Assembly (NCBI RefSeq): GCF_000374165.1
Contig: NZ_KB893724.1
Coordinates: 1-64,000, forward strand
DNA length: 64,000 bases
From: Parafrankia elaeagni
Lineage (GTDB): Bacteria; Actinomycetota; Actinomycetes; Frankiales; Frankiaceae
Direction: 5' to 3'
Shown here: positions 54,094 to 64,000 of the stretch, one piece after another
Layout of the letters: the number at the start of each line of letters is the position of its first letter
How positions within the stretch are numbered: the stretch's first letter is position 1
The notes under the pieces: model-generated
What the model saw: only the letters and a program-made list of their open reading frames with translations
What the model was told of the DNA's origin: nothing
The model's database searches: none
Translations under genes and position numbers: made by a program

Positions 54094-55158
54094 TCAGCGG
54101 CTGTTCGGCAGCGAGAAGATCCGGGAGATGAAGCGAGCGATCAGGTTCAGCAGCATCACGATGATGAACAGGGTGAGCGCCGCCGCCCACGCGCGATCCA
54201 CGCCGAACTCCGGACGTGCCCCGGGAATGCTGTAGGAGCTGTAGGTGAAGACGGGGAGCGACGCCATTCTGCCGTCGAAGAGGTCGTAGTTCACCCTGGT
54301 CGTGGCGCCGACGATGATGAGCAGCGGCGCCGTCTCACCGATGACCCGGGAGATGGAGAGGGTCACACCGGTCGCGATACCCGCGGCGGCGGTACGCAGG
54401 ACTACCCTGATGATTGTGAGCCACTTTGGCACGCCGAGCGCGTAGGAGGCCTCCCGCAACTCGTTCGGCACCAGCTTGAGCATCTCCTCGACCGAGCGGA
54501 TCACGATCGGCACCATCAGCACCGAGAGCGCGACGGCGCCGCCGATACCGAACCGGACACTCGGCCCGAAGAAGATCGAGAAAAAGGCGAAGGCGAACAG
54601 GCCGGCGACGATCGACGGGATGCCGGTCATCACGTCCACCAGGACGGTGACCGCCCGGGCCAGCCGGCCTTTGCCGTACTCCACGAGGTAGACGGCGCAC
54701 ATGATGCCGACCGGCACGGAGATCACCGCCGCCGCCGCGGTGATCAGGAGGGTGCCGATGATGGCGTGCAGCGCCCCGCCGCCCTCACCGACCACGCCCA
54801 CCATGTCGGAGCTGAGGAAGGTCCCGTCGAACCGCGCGGAACCGTTCTCGACGACGGTGACCAGCAGCGACAGCAGCGGAAGCATGGCCAGCGCGAAGGC
54901 GAGCGTGACCGTGACGGTGGCGAGCCTGTCCCTGGCCCGGCGAGTCCCTTCGACCTGCCAGGAGACGACCGGCAGGATGATCAGGTTCAGCACTCCGGCG
55001 ACCATGAACATCGCCAGCGGGGTGAAGCCGAGCAGGAGACCGAGGAGCAGGGCGACCGCCAGGCACCCGCCCACCACGGCCCAGGGTGCCCAGCGGGGAA
55101 GCGATCCCCGGGTCAGCTGTGACAGGGTGACCGGCCCGGGCGGAACGGCGGTGGTCAT
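54094..55158 (-). CDS. pstA: Phosphate ABC transporter permease PstA
   Basis: 354 aa from ATG 55158, overlapping the pstC stop (ATGA). Six or more membrane segments; EAA loop [28 protein letters not shown] and the PstA feature [11 protein letters not shown]. The N-terminal 100 residues with three extra hydrophobic segments ([53 protein letters not shown]) make it longer than the usual 290. Confidence 0.97.
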   Translation of the reverse strand: MTTAVPPGPVTLSQLTRGSLPRWAPWAVVGGCLAVALLLGLLLGFTPLAMFMVAGVLNLIILPVVSWQVEGTRRARDRLATVTVTLAFALAMLPLLSLLVTVVENGSARFDGTFLSSDMVGVVGEGGGALHAIIGTLLITAAAAVISVPVGIMCAVYLVEYGKGRLARAVTVLVDVMTGIPSIVAGLFAFAFFSIFFGPSVRFGIGGAVALSVLMVPIVIRSVEEMLKLVPNELREASYALGVPKWLTIIRVVLRTAAAGIATGVTLSISRVIGETAPLLIIVGATTRVNYDLFDGRMASLPVFTYSSYSIPGARPEFGVDRAWAAALTLFIIVMLLNLIARFISRIFSLPNSR

Positions 55159-56189
55159 GCGTTCGCTCCCGAGAATTCGCGCCGGCGGGCGATGACGGCC
55201 CGGGCGGCGAAGTTGACGACGAAGGTCAGCACGAACAGCACCAGACCAGAGGCGATCAACGCGTTCACCGCCAGACCACTGGACTCGGGGAAGTCGAGCG
55301 CGATGTTGGCCGCGATGGTGTTGGAGTTGGTTGTGCCAATCAGGTCGACGGTGACGATGCTGGAGGCGGAGAGGACCATCGCGACCGCGAGGGTCTCGCC
55401 GAGCGCGCGGCCGAGGCCGAGCATGGAACCGCTGATGACCCCGGAACGCCCGAACGGCAGCACCGTCATCCGGATCATCTCCCAGCGGGTGGCGCCGAGC
55501 GCCAGGGACGCCTCCTCCTGCAGCCGCGGTGTCTGCAGGAAGACCTCCCGGTTGACCGCGGTCATGATCGGAAGAACCATCACGGCGAGCACCAGCCCGG
55601 CGGTGAGCGTCGTCCGCCCGGTGGTCGACGCCGGGCCGTCGAAGAACGGGATGAACCCGAGGTTGTCGTCGAGCCAGCGGTACACCGGCACCAGCTCCGG
55701 GGCCAGGAAGAAGATGCCCCACAGCCCGTACACGACGCTGGGCACCGCGGCGAGCAGATCGACCAGGTAGCCGAGGAACGAGGCGACCCGGCGCGGGGCG
55801 AAGTGCGAGATGAACAGCGCGATGCCGATCGACAGCGGCGCGGCGAACACCAGCGCGATCAGGGCGGCGAACACCGTGCCGAACAGCAGGGGGCCGACGA
55901 ACGACAGGAAGCCCTCACCGCCGGGCAGATCCTCGCCGTCCGCGGTGAGGGCGGGGAAGCCCTCCACGATCAGGAAGATGCCGACGGCCGCGAGGGTGAG
56001 CAGGATCAGGATGCCGGCGCCGACCGCGGTGCCGGCGAAGATCCGGTCACCGATCCGACCGCGGGAGCGGTCCAGCCCCAGAGCGGGACCGCCGGAGGTC
56101 TCTTCCGATGACTTGCCGCCCGGCGACGCGCCACCTGAGGGCGGGTCGGCGGAGGGGGTACCGCTTTTCGCGGTGGCGGGTTTCGTCAC
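55155..56189 (-). CDS. pstC: Phosphate ABC transporter permease PstC
   Basis: 344 aa from GTG 56189 with a perfect AGGAGG upstream. A 45-residue hydrophilic N-terminus precedes the membrane core; key parts are LLFGTVFAALIALVFAAPLSIGIALFI, LAAVPSVVYGLWGIFFLAP and the EAA loop EEASLALGATRWEMIRMTVLPFGRSG with GRALGETLAVAMV. It forms the channel with PstA. Confidence 0.97.
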   Translation of the reverse strand: MTKPATAKSGTPSADPPSGGASPGGKSSEETSGGPALGLDRSRGRIGDRIFAGTAVGAGILILLTLAAVGIFLIVEGFPALTADGEDLPGGEGFLSFVGPLLFGTVFAALIALVFAAPLSIGIALFISHFAPRRVASFLGYLVDLLAAVPSVVYGLWGIFFLAPELVPVYRWLDDNLGFIPFFDGPASTTGRTTLTAGLVLAVMVLPIMTAVNREVFLQTPRLQEEASLALGATRWEMIRMTVLPFGRSGVISGSMLGLGRALGETLAVAMVLSASSIVTVDLIGTTNSNTIAANIALDFPESSGLAVNALIASGLVLFVLTFVVNFAARAVIARRREFSGANA

Positions 56190-56329
56190 GGATTATGCCT
56201 CCTCGGGCCGTGGCGTGACGGGTGGTGCGGGAGATGACCGCGGGTCTGGGCGGCCATCTGGTGACCGCCCAGACCCTGGATCAGGAACCTGGGAAAAGGT
56301 TCAGAGCCTGGAAACCGAGTGTGTCGAGC

Positions 56330-57433
56330 TCAGGAGGCGGTGATCGCGTCGATCGCGCCCTGGGCCCTGCCGCGCAGCTCGTCGGAGATCGGGGCGGAGC
56401 CCGCGTTCTCCGCAGCGGCCTGCTGCCCCTCCTCGCTGATCACGTAGCCGAGGAAGGCCTTGACCAGGTCGGCCTGCTCCTGGCTGTCGTAGTTGGCACA
56501 GGCGAGCTGGTAGGAGACCAGCACGACCGGGTAGACGCCGGCCTCGGTGGTGTCCCGGGGCAGATCGACGGCGAAGCTGTACTCCGAACGCCCGGGCACG
56601 ACCTCGGCGGCATCCACGACGGCAGCGGCGGCCTCGGGCGAGTACTCGACGAACTCGTCACCCACCTGGACGGCGGCGACGCCCAGGTCACCGGCCTGCG
56701 ATGCGTCGAGGTAGCCGATGGTGCCCTCGCCGCCGCGCAGCGCGGCGGCCACACCCTGGGTCTGCGCGGCGGCCTCGCCACCCTGCACCGGCCAGTCACC
56801 GGAGACCTCGTGCGGCCAGTCCGCCGGGGCGGCCTTGGAGAGGTAGTCGACGAAGTTCTCGGTGGTGCCGGACTCGTCCGAGCGGTGCACCGGCGTGATG
56901 TTGGTGGACGGCAGGTCGATGCCGTCGTTGAGCTCGACGAGCGCCGGGTCGTTCCACATGGTGATCTTGCCGTCGAAGATCCGGGCCATCACCGACGGGG
57001 TGAGCTTCAGGCCCTCGACACCCGGCAGGTTGTAGGCCACGGCGATCGGGCTGATGTACCCCGGGAACTCGATGAAGCCGTTCGGGCCGCAGGTCTCCTC
57101 GGCGGCGGCGATCTCCTCGTCGTCGAGGTAGGCGTCCGAGCCGGCGAACTGGACACCACCGCTGGTGAACTGCTCGCGGCCGCCACCGGAACCAATCGGG
57201 TCGTAGGTGACCGACGCGTCCGGAGCGACCTCCGCGAACCCTGCGATCCACGCCTCCATCGCCGATCCCTGGGCGGAGGAGCCGGCGCCGGCGAGGTCAC
57301 CGCTGACAGAGGTGGTCTCGGTGCCGTCAGCACTGTCGGTGCTGCTGTCGTCGTCATCACCGCACGCGGCCACGGTGAGGGCGAGCATGACGGCGACCGG
57401 CAGGCCGGCCAGCCGGAGGAGCTTACGGTTCAC
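56330..57433 (-). CDS. pstS: Phosphate-binding lipoprotein PstS
   Basis: 367 aa from GTG 57433 (AGAGG upstream). Lipoprotein signal: KLLRLAGLPVAVMLALTVAAC. The phosphate-binding residues lie in GAGSSAQGSAMEAWI, IGSGGGREQFTSGGVQFAGSDAYL and RSDESGTTENFVDYL. It captures phosphate outside the membrane and delivers it to PstCA. It is the first gene of pstSCAB and has a candidate PHO box upstream. Confidence 0.97.
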   Translation of the reverse strand: MNRKLLRLAGLPVAVMLALTVAACGDDDDSSTDSADGTETTSVSGDLAGAGSSAQGSAMEAWIAGFAEVAPDASVTYDPIGSGGGREQFTSGGVQFAGSDAYLDDEEIAAAEETCGPNGFIEFPGYISPIAVAYNLPGVEGLKLTPSVMARIFDGKITMWNDPALVELNDGIDLPSTNITPVHRSDESGTTENFVDYLSKAAPADWPHEVSGDWPVQGGEAAAQTQGVAAALRGGEGTIGYLDASQAGDLGVAAVQVGDEFVEYSPEAAAAVVDAAEVVPGRSEYSFAVDLPRDTTEAGVYPVVLVSYQLACANYDSQEQADLVKAFLGYVISEEGQQAAAENAGSAPISDELRGRAQGAIDAITAS

Positions 57434-57509
57434 GACGAGTTGCCTCTCTGAGGTCGGGTGGCGGTTCACCGCCCGCAGGTGGGGCGAATTACCGTCTCAA
57501 ACGCCGAGC

Positions 57510-57564
57510 AAGTTATGAGCTGCGCCTGAACTACCAGCCGGAGCACGCGGAACGCAAGATGAAC
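57510..57564 (-). promoter_or_regulatory. Candidate PHO box: 11-bp-phased GTTCA repeats upstream of pstS
   Basis: On the minus strand GTTCA, GTTCC, GTTCA and GCTCA begin at 57564, 57553, 57531 and 57520, that is at steps of 11, 22 and 11 bases. Streptomyces PhoP binds 11-nt direct repeats with a G(G/T)TCA core. The block ends about 80 bases before the pstS start, a fitting place. Confidence 0.6.
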
Positions 57565-58243
57565 GAAACATGTCCTTTGCCCCACCCTGAATCACTTCAT
57601 GGTCACGACCCGAAGGTCAACACCACGCCAGACTCCCACCAGGACCCCGGGCTCCAGAGCCCGGAGCCACCCGGTCTACCCATAGGGCCCCTTAAGTAGT
57701 ATCTTGGAAGTTTTGCCATAGAACTGGCATCGACCTTCAGTCCGCGTGATCCGTCGCGTGGCACGGAATGACCTCACGAACGAGCGATGGGCCGCGCCGG
57801 AGCCGCTGCCGCCCCGCCGTCGCGGGCGAGCGCCCCGAAGGCCCGACCGTCGGCGACGATCGCCCCGTTGCAGCGAGACCACCGTCAGACACGAGAGCGA
57901 CCACGCCGAGCGCGATAACTCGCCAAGGCGTCATATCGGGCGTCTAGTTACCCAGACGGACGAAAGATTCGCTCTGCGTGACGAGACGTCCACTCTGCCC
58001 CGAGATCACCACCCACCTTCCCTCTCGCCACCTCACTTGCTATAAAGCAAATCAGCGGTAGCTGACAGCATTAGCCCGTACCCACAGAGTCAGGAGGCGC
58101 CCGAGGTTCGATCCGCTCGCACGCCACGGCGAAACGACGCCAGTCCAGTCCGCGCCAGGCTCTCCGGGTACCTCACGGACCCCTCGGACGCCCCGTCACG
58201 CCTCCGCACCGGTGCCCAGCGATCACGCCGTCCCACCGTCACC

Positions 58244-58274
58244 GTTCAGTCACCGTTCAGTCGATGATGGTTCA
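58244..58274 (+). promoter_or_regulatory. Second group of GTTCA repeats on the plus strand
   Basis: TCACCGTTCAG occurs twice at an 11-base step (GTTCA at 58244 and 58255), with GGTTCA at 58269. Plus-strand orientation, about 250 bases before the 92-aa protein gene. Possibly a PhoP site; weaker than the pstS one. Confidence 0.35.
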
Positions 58275-58524
58275 CGTCAGGTTTGGTGACGGGCCGCCCG
58301 GCCCCACCAGGCGACGCGAACGCCCTCCCGCCCCACCGAGCCAGGCACGGCTGTTCCAGCCATCCCCGGCGGCACCCCCAGACCCGCCGGTGAGCCCCCT
58401 TCCCCGAGCACGGAGCCAGGCCACGGTGGCGAACCTGCGCGCTGAACGCGTCGGTCTGACGTCTCCGCCCACGCCCATGCCACCGGTCTCGGTGACCGCC
58501 AGCAACAGGAAGGCAGCGCGCACG

Positions 58525-58803
58525 ATGAACACCGTCGACACCGGCGAACTCATGCCGGAGCCCAGACCCGTATCCGGTGGTCCGCCGCCGTCGCTGGCGG
58601 AGGTCGTCACCGTGCGGGCGGGATTACTGGTCGAGCACGAGCTGGTGCTGTCCCCCGGCGCCACCGCCGCCGACCTGACCAGCGCGATGATCCTGGTCCC
58701 GCCGACCGCCGCCCTCGTCAGCCACCATGGCGACGTGGACCTTTCGCTGGTGTTCCGCGAGGTGCCCCGCCCGGCACCGGAGGCTTCCTCCGAGCCTCGC
58801 TGA
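58525..58803 (+). CDS. 92-aa hypothetical protein upstream of proS
   Basis: From ATG 58525, with AGGAAGG about 11 bases upstream. The product is acidic at the start (MNTVDTGELMPEPRPVSGGP) and then a small fold with strands VVTVRAGLLVEHELVLSPGA and SHHGDVDLSLVFREVP. I recognise no family. Co-directional with proS, 71 bases upstream of it. Confidence 0.55.
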   Translation: MNTVDTGELMPEPRPVSGGPPPSLAEVVTVRAGLLVEHELVLSPGATAADLTSAMILVPPTAALVSHHGDVDLSLVFREVPRPAPEASSEPR

Positions 58804-58874
58804 CACCGCGAGCGGAGCGGCCCGTCCACGGGGGGCGGGCCGGCTCCGCCGTACTCCCGCTCCGAACCAATATC

Positions 58875-60290
58875 GTGGACGACGTGGCTGTTATCACCCC
58901 CCGCTCCACCGACTTCCCACGCTGGTACCAGGACGTGCTCGAGAAGGCCGAGCTCGCCGACAACGGGCCGGTCCGCGGCTCGATGGTCATCAGGCCGTAC
59001 GGCTACGCGCTGTGGGAACGGATGCAGGCCGACGTCGACGCCCGGATCAAGGCCGCGGGCGCGGTGAACGCCTACTTCCCCCTGTTCATCCCGGAGAGCT
59101 ACCTGCACCGGGAGGCCGAGCACGTCGAGGGGTTCAGCCCGGAGCTCGCCGTCGTCACCCACGGCGGCGGCAAGGAACTGGCCGAGCCGGTCGTGGTCCG
59201 CCCCACCAGTGAGACGGTCATCGGCGAGTACATGGCCAAGTGGACGCAGAGCTACCGCGACCTGCCGCTGCTGCTGAACCAGTGGGCGAACGTCGTCCGC
59301 TGGGAGCTGCGCCCGCGGCTGTTCCTGCGGACCAGCGAGTTCCTCTGGCAGGAGGGCCACACCGCGCACGCCGATGAGGCCGACGCCGCCGCGTACGCCC
59401 GCCGGATCGCGCTGGAGGTCTACCGGGACTTCCTGACCTCGGTGCTCGCGCTGCCCGTCTTCGTCGGCGCCAAGACCCGCAAGGAGCGCTTCGCCGGCGC
59501 CACCAACACGATGACCTGCGAAGCGATGATGGGGGACGGCAAGGCCCTGCAGATGGCGACCAGCCACGAGCTCGGCCAGAACTTCGCCCGTGCCTTCGAG
59601 ATCGACTTCCTCGGCGCCGACGGCGGCCGCCACCTGGCGTGGACGACGTCCTGGGGCTGCTCGACCCGCATGGTCGGTGGGCTGATCATGGCCCACGGGG
59701 ACGACAACGGCCTGCGGGTCCCGCCGACGCTGGCGCCGACCCAGGTGATCGTGCTGCCCGTCCGCGATGACGAGGCCGTGGTCGCGAAGGCCCGTGAGAT
59801 CACCGAGGCGCTCACCGCGGCCGGCGTCCGGGTGCGTCTCGACGCCCGGCCGGGCCTGTCGTTCGGCCGCCGCGTCACCGACGCCGAGCTCAAGGGCATC
59901 CCCGTCCGGATCGAGATCGGGCCGCGCGACCTCGCCGCCGGAAACGTCACCGTGGCCCGGCGGGACACCGCGGAGAAGTTCCCCGCGCCGCTCGCCGAGG
60001 TCGTCGCGCGGGTGCCGGCGCTGCTCGACGAGGTGCAGGCCGATCTCCACGCCCAGGCGCTGGCCCACCGGGACGCCCGCACGGCGGATGTCACCTCGCT
60101 CGCCGAGGCGGTCGAGGCCGCCGCGACCGGCTTCGCCCGGCTGCCGTGGCGCCTGGTCGGCGAGGACGGCGAGGCGCGACTCGCCGAGGACTCGGTCACC
60201 GTCCGGTGCCTGCAGACGGCCGACGGCGAGCTGCCGGCCGCGGGCACTCCGGAGGACGATCTCGTCTGCCTGGTGGCTCGCTCCTACTGA
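58875..60290 (+). CDS. proS: Prolyl-tRNA synthetase, short (archaeal/eukaryote-like) type
   Basis: 471 aa from GTG 58875 (GTG 58884 possible). Class II motifs: RPYGYALWERMQADVDARIKAAGAVNAYFPLFIPES, VVRPTSETVIGEYMAKWTQSYRDLPLLLNQWANVVRWELRPRLFLRTSEFLWQEGHTAHA, and WTTSWGCSTRMVGGLIMAHGDDNGL. It lacks the 180-residue editing insertion of the bacterial type between motifs 2 and 3, so it belongs to the short type 3 group. It charges tRNA-Pro. Whether it is the only ProRS of the genome cannot be seen. Confidence 0.96.
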   Translation: MDDVAVITPRSTDFPRWYQDVLEKAELADNGPVRGSMVIRPYGYALWERMQADVDARIKAAGAVNAYFPLFIPESYLHREAEHVEGFSPELAVVTHGGGKELAEPVVVRPTSETVIGEYMAKWTQSYRDLPLLLNQWANVVRWELRPRLFLRTSEFLWQEGHTAHADEADAAAYARRIALEVYRDFLTSVLALPVFVGAKTRKERFAGATNTMTCEAMMGDGKALQMATSHELGQNFARAFEIDFLGADGGRHLAWTTSWGCSTRMVGGLIMAHGDDNGLRVPPTLAPTQVIVLPVRDDEAVVAKAREITEALTAAGVRVRLDARPGLSFGRRVTDAELKGIPVRIEIGPRDLAAGNVTVARRDTAEKFPAPLAEVVARVPALLDEVQADLHAQALAHRDARTADVTSLAEAVEAAATGFARLPWRLVGEDGEARLAEDSVTVRCLQTADGELPAAGTPEDDLVCLVARSY

Positions 60291-61046
60291 GCACCGTGGC
60301 GCCGGCCGGCCCGCCCTGCGGCGGAACCCGGCCGGCGCACCACGGCACGAGATGCTATACGCTCGGTCAACAGCATCGACGGCGCGCATCGGTGGTCTTT
60401 TTCGGCAGCCCGTAAAAGTCGGCCGTGCAGATCGTGGTACAGGTCCGCAATAGACCTCCGGTGCGATCTTCGAATGTCGGGTGAGAGCGGTGGCGGCTCA
60501 CCTGCCTCCCCGACTCACCGCCCGGAATTGTGCCGGCCGGGGCCGCGAATCCGCAGCCGGAGAATGCGTGACGGATTCGTGCGCGGCCGGTTTCGGGTGG
60601 TGCGTCGCCGGCGACGGAGGGCGACTCCGGAGTTCGGATGCACCATCCCCGGCACGGACAGGGCACGGTCAGCCCGGGGCCCGCCCACGCTTCCGTGGGC
60701 CGGCTGCCCTGCAGGTGACGAGGTGACTGCCGGCCTCGGGACCCGGTGTCGTGCGCCGTGCCGTCGATCAGGCCGGTTGCTCCGGTCGCCGGCCGGCCTC
60801 TTGGTCCGGTCGCTGAGCAGTCTCTCGATCCGGTTGTTGGACCGGGTTGTCGGGCGGCTTGTTGATCCCAGCCGCGGGCGTGGGCCACCGCCAGAGCAAT
60901 CGGTTGACTCCGAATTCGGCGCAAGTAGAATTACGACACGAATGCGACGTGACGGCGACGTGACGGCACCGTCTCACCGTGGCTCCGGTCGGGTCGTCGA
61001 CTCCGGGCGGGTCATCATGGACTACCGACATCAATGAGGAGCGGCT
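60291..61046. other. Gap between proS and the aldehyde dehydrogenase gene
   Basis: 756 bases with no convincing gene. A CTTTTTCGGC run near 60395 may end the proS transcript; an AT-richer stretch at 60895-60945 may be a promoter. Confidence 0.5.
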
Positions 61047-62489
<1,443 letters not shown>

Positions 62490-62544
62490 TACGGCCCCGT
62501 CCGCCGGGTCCGCCTGGTGACGGCTGGTTCGCCTGGTGCGGCCC

Positions 62545-62594
62545 GCCGGTGGCCGGACGGCTCCCTGACTCCGGGAGCTCGTCCGGCCACCGGC
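62545..62594. terminator. Very strong bidirectional hairpin between convergent genes
   Basis: A stem of 21 bases with one bulged base and a 7-base loop (62566-62572) between the ALDH and SDR genes; it should stop transcripts from both sides. Confidence 0.85.
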
Positions 62595-62620
62595 GGCCGG
62601 TCACGCCGGGCGGATCGCGG

Positions 62621-63451
62621 TCACGCCGGCCCCGCGCCGTCGCGGACGGCCGCGACCACACCGCCGTCGACCAGGACGTCGATCCCGGTGACGAACCGCG
62701 CCTGGGCCGACAGCAGGAACGCGACCACGTCGGCGACGTCCGCCGACTCCCCACGCCGGCCCAGCGGCGTCCGGTCGACCAGCATCTGCATGCTGCCGTG
62801 TTGCTCCGCCTCCTGGCGGCCCTGTGGGGTGTCGATGACCCCCGGGGAGACCGAGCACACCCGGCCGCCGAGCGGGCCGACGCGCACCGCCTCCTGCCGG
62901 GCGAAGCGGTGCACCCCCCGCTTGGCCCAGGAGTAGGCCCAGCCCGGATCCTCCACCTGGGTGCCGAGCACATCGTGGAGCCGGTCGAGGAAGTCGTCCG
63001 CGAGCGGATCGGCCAGGACGGCGTCCGCCTCCGGATGCGGCTCGCTGAAGGCGAGCAGCGGCGCCATCGAGGCGAAGTACACCGACGCCGTGCCGGCGAC
63101 GGTGAGCGGGCGCAGTGCCCGCGCCAGCAGCGCCGTGCCGATCAGGTCAACCTGGAAGATCCGGCGCCAGTCGGCCATCGTCGGGGAGATCCCCGCGGCG
63201 TGCGCGACGGCGCGGAGCTCCCCGAGCTCACCGACCCGCTTCGCCAGCCGGTCGATCCCCTCCGCATCGGTGACGTCGAGGACGAAGCCCTCGACGCGCG
63301 CCGGGGTGCGGCCGCCGAGCTCGTCGGCCACCGCACCGACCGATTCGTCCCGGTCCACCAGCAGCAGGACGTCGACCATCTCCGCCAGCCGTTCGGCGCA
63401 GACGAACCCCATCCCCCGCCCGGCGCCGGTCGCGATGCCCACGGTCGTCAC
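62621..63451 (-). CDS. Short-chain dehydrogenase/reductase
   Basis: 276 aa from ATG 63451. TGAGRGMG is the cofactor loop, LVDRDE the strand-2 end with acidic residue (NAD preference), HAAGISPT the NNAG-type motif, and YSWAKRG the catalytic YxxxK. After PGVIDTP comes the active-site lid. The substrate is not evident. The ATG overlaps the stop of the alcohol dehydrogenase gene, so the two enzymes are coupled; together they may form a two-step oxidation route. Confidence 0.94.
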   Translation of the reverse strand: MTTVGIATGAGRGMGFVCAERLAEMVDVLLLVDRDESVGAVADELGGRTPARVEGFVLDVTDAEGIDRLAKRVGELGELRAVAHAAGISPTMADWRRIFQVDLIGTALLARALRPLTVAGTASVYFASMAPLLAFSEPHPEADAVLADPLADDFLDRLHDVLGTQVEDPGWAYSWAKRGVHRFARQEAVRVGPLGGRVCSVSPGVIDTPQGRQEAEQHGSMQMLVDRTPLGRRGESADVADVVAFLLSAQARFVTGIDVLVDGGVVAAVRDGAGPA

Positions 63452-64000
63452 GGCTCCACCACCACCCGCAGCGCGCCGGCCGCACGGTCGGCCGCGACTC
63501 GGAAGGCCTCCGCGGCGTCCTCAAGGGGAAAGCGGTGCGTGATCAAAGTCCGGGCAATCTCCGGCTCGGCGGCCAGCATCGCGGCGGCACTCTCCATCTC
63601 ACGCCTGTCGTCATGGACTCCGTAGCCCATGGAGGGGATAAGTCGTGCCTCCCGGTGGAACAGCGTCCCCCAGTCGACCTCCACCCGGCCCAGCCGGACA
63701 CCGATGCAGACCACGGTGCCGCCCGGCGCCACCAGGCTGATCGCGCGGTCCAGCCCGCTCTCTGATCCGGCGGCCTCGACCACCACGTCGTACAGCCCCG
63801 TCGGGCCGACGGTGGCGCCCAGCCGCTCGGCGGCTTCGGCCTGGTGGGGATGGCGAGCCTCCACAGCCACCTCCGGCGCGCCCTGGGCACGCGCTCCGGC
63901 CGCCGCCATCAGGCCCAGCGCGCCGGTGCCGACCACGGCGACCCGGGTGGCCGGGCCGGTCCCGGCGATCCGGACGGCGTGCCAGGCGACCGAGGCCGGC
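63448..64000 (-). CDS. Zinc-type alcohol dehydrogenase (MDR family), 5' end outside window
   Basis: C-terminal part of about 184 codons; it runs off the window edge at the N-terminal side. The cofactor domain reads AVVGTGALGLMAAAGARAQG with the GxGxxG motif, VVVEAAGSESGLDRAISLVAPGGTVVCIGV, and the end HRFPLEDAAEAFRVAADRAAGALRVVVEP, which fits threonine/alcohol dehydrogenase relatives. The catalytic zinc site is outside the window. The gene is coupled to the SDR. Confidence 0.92.
   Translation of the reverse strand, partial: PASVAWHAVRIAGTGPATRVAVVGTGALGLMAAAGARAQGAPEVAVEARHPHQAEAAERLGATVGPTGLYDVVVEAAGSESGLDRAISLVAPGGTVVCIGVRLGRVEVDWGTLFHREARLIPSMGYGVHDDRREMESAAAMLAAEPEIARTLITHRFPLEDAAEAFRVAADRAAGALRVVVEP

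Larger units (their letters stand above)
57434..58524. other. Divergent gap between pstS and the 92-aa protein gene
   Basis: 1091 bases. Contains the PHO box candidate, an AT-richer stretch at 57500-57720 and 57940-58070, and a second set of GTTCA repeats (58244-58274). Frames here lack convincing starts. No gene seen. Confidence 0.55.

Noticed and set aside
57463-57470. GGTTCACC close to pstS as a PHO box
   Set aside because: It lies on the opposite strand, stands alone, and falls inside the leader close to the ribosome site; the phased set at 57510-57564 is better.

Overview
The window is very GC-rich actinobacterial DNA. Long antisense open frames, GTG starts, AGGAGG-type ribosome sites and 4-base gene overlaps are everywhere. 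The core gene order (rlmB, cysS, ispF, ispD, carD facing lpqE-like, radA, disA, mutY) is the order I know from Mycobacterium. The conservon (cvnA-D), the numerous signalling genes and the accessory content suggest a Frankia-like actinomycete. That assignment is inference; no 16S gene is present.

Left part, 1-13.9 kb, is accessory DNA. It opens with the end of an integrative element: a pilin-like conjugation gene cut by the window edge, a sigma-like protein gene, a two-gene DNA methyltransferase cassette bracketed by five copies of a 17-bp repeat, an excisionase-like gene and a tyrosine integrase. Next come two modules, each a TPR-type regulator divergent from a gene starting Met-Thr-Thr-Ser-Thr. 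The first controls a short cluster (42-aa peptide, long metallo-beta-lactamase-fold protein, phosphotransferase-like protein, VOC protein). The second faces a 206-aa protein of unknown function. A Nudix gene follows. The region ends exactly on the 3' side of a tRNA-Thr gene, a typical island boundary.

Middle part, 14-36.5 kb: a nucleotide-cyclase-like protein with two cyclase domains, small secreted and membrane proteins, a likely frameshifted gene, a complete conservon, a TrmB/LuxR-like regulator, an orphan histidine kinase, a five-gene extracellular polysaccharide operon (small membrane protein, processive GT2, lectin-like protein, UDP-GlcNAc 2-epimerase, DUF2334 deacetylase-like protein), a lipoprotein, a GAF-EAL protein with an altered active site, and rlmB.

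Right part, 36.8-64 kb: between rlmB and cysS sits a phospho-signalling trio (PknG-like kinase, PP2C phosphatase, FHA protein), all three with zinc-ribbon cysteines. Then come the isoprenoid genes ispF-ispD, carD, the lpqE-like gene, the DNA-integrity genes radA, disA and mutY, and an atypical response regulator next to the phosphate operon pstSCAB with a candidate 11-bp-phased PHO box upstream of pstS. The window closes with a short-type prolyl-tRNA synthetase, an aldehyde dehydrogenase, an SDR and the end of a zinc-type alcohol dehydrogenase cut by the window edge.

The best candidates for something undescribed are the 42-aa peptide/MBL/kinase-like cluster, the repeat-bracketed methyltransferase cassette, the polysaccharide operon, and the zinc-ribbon kinase/phosphatase/FHA trio.
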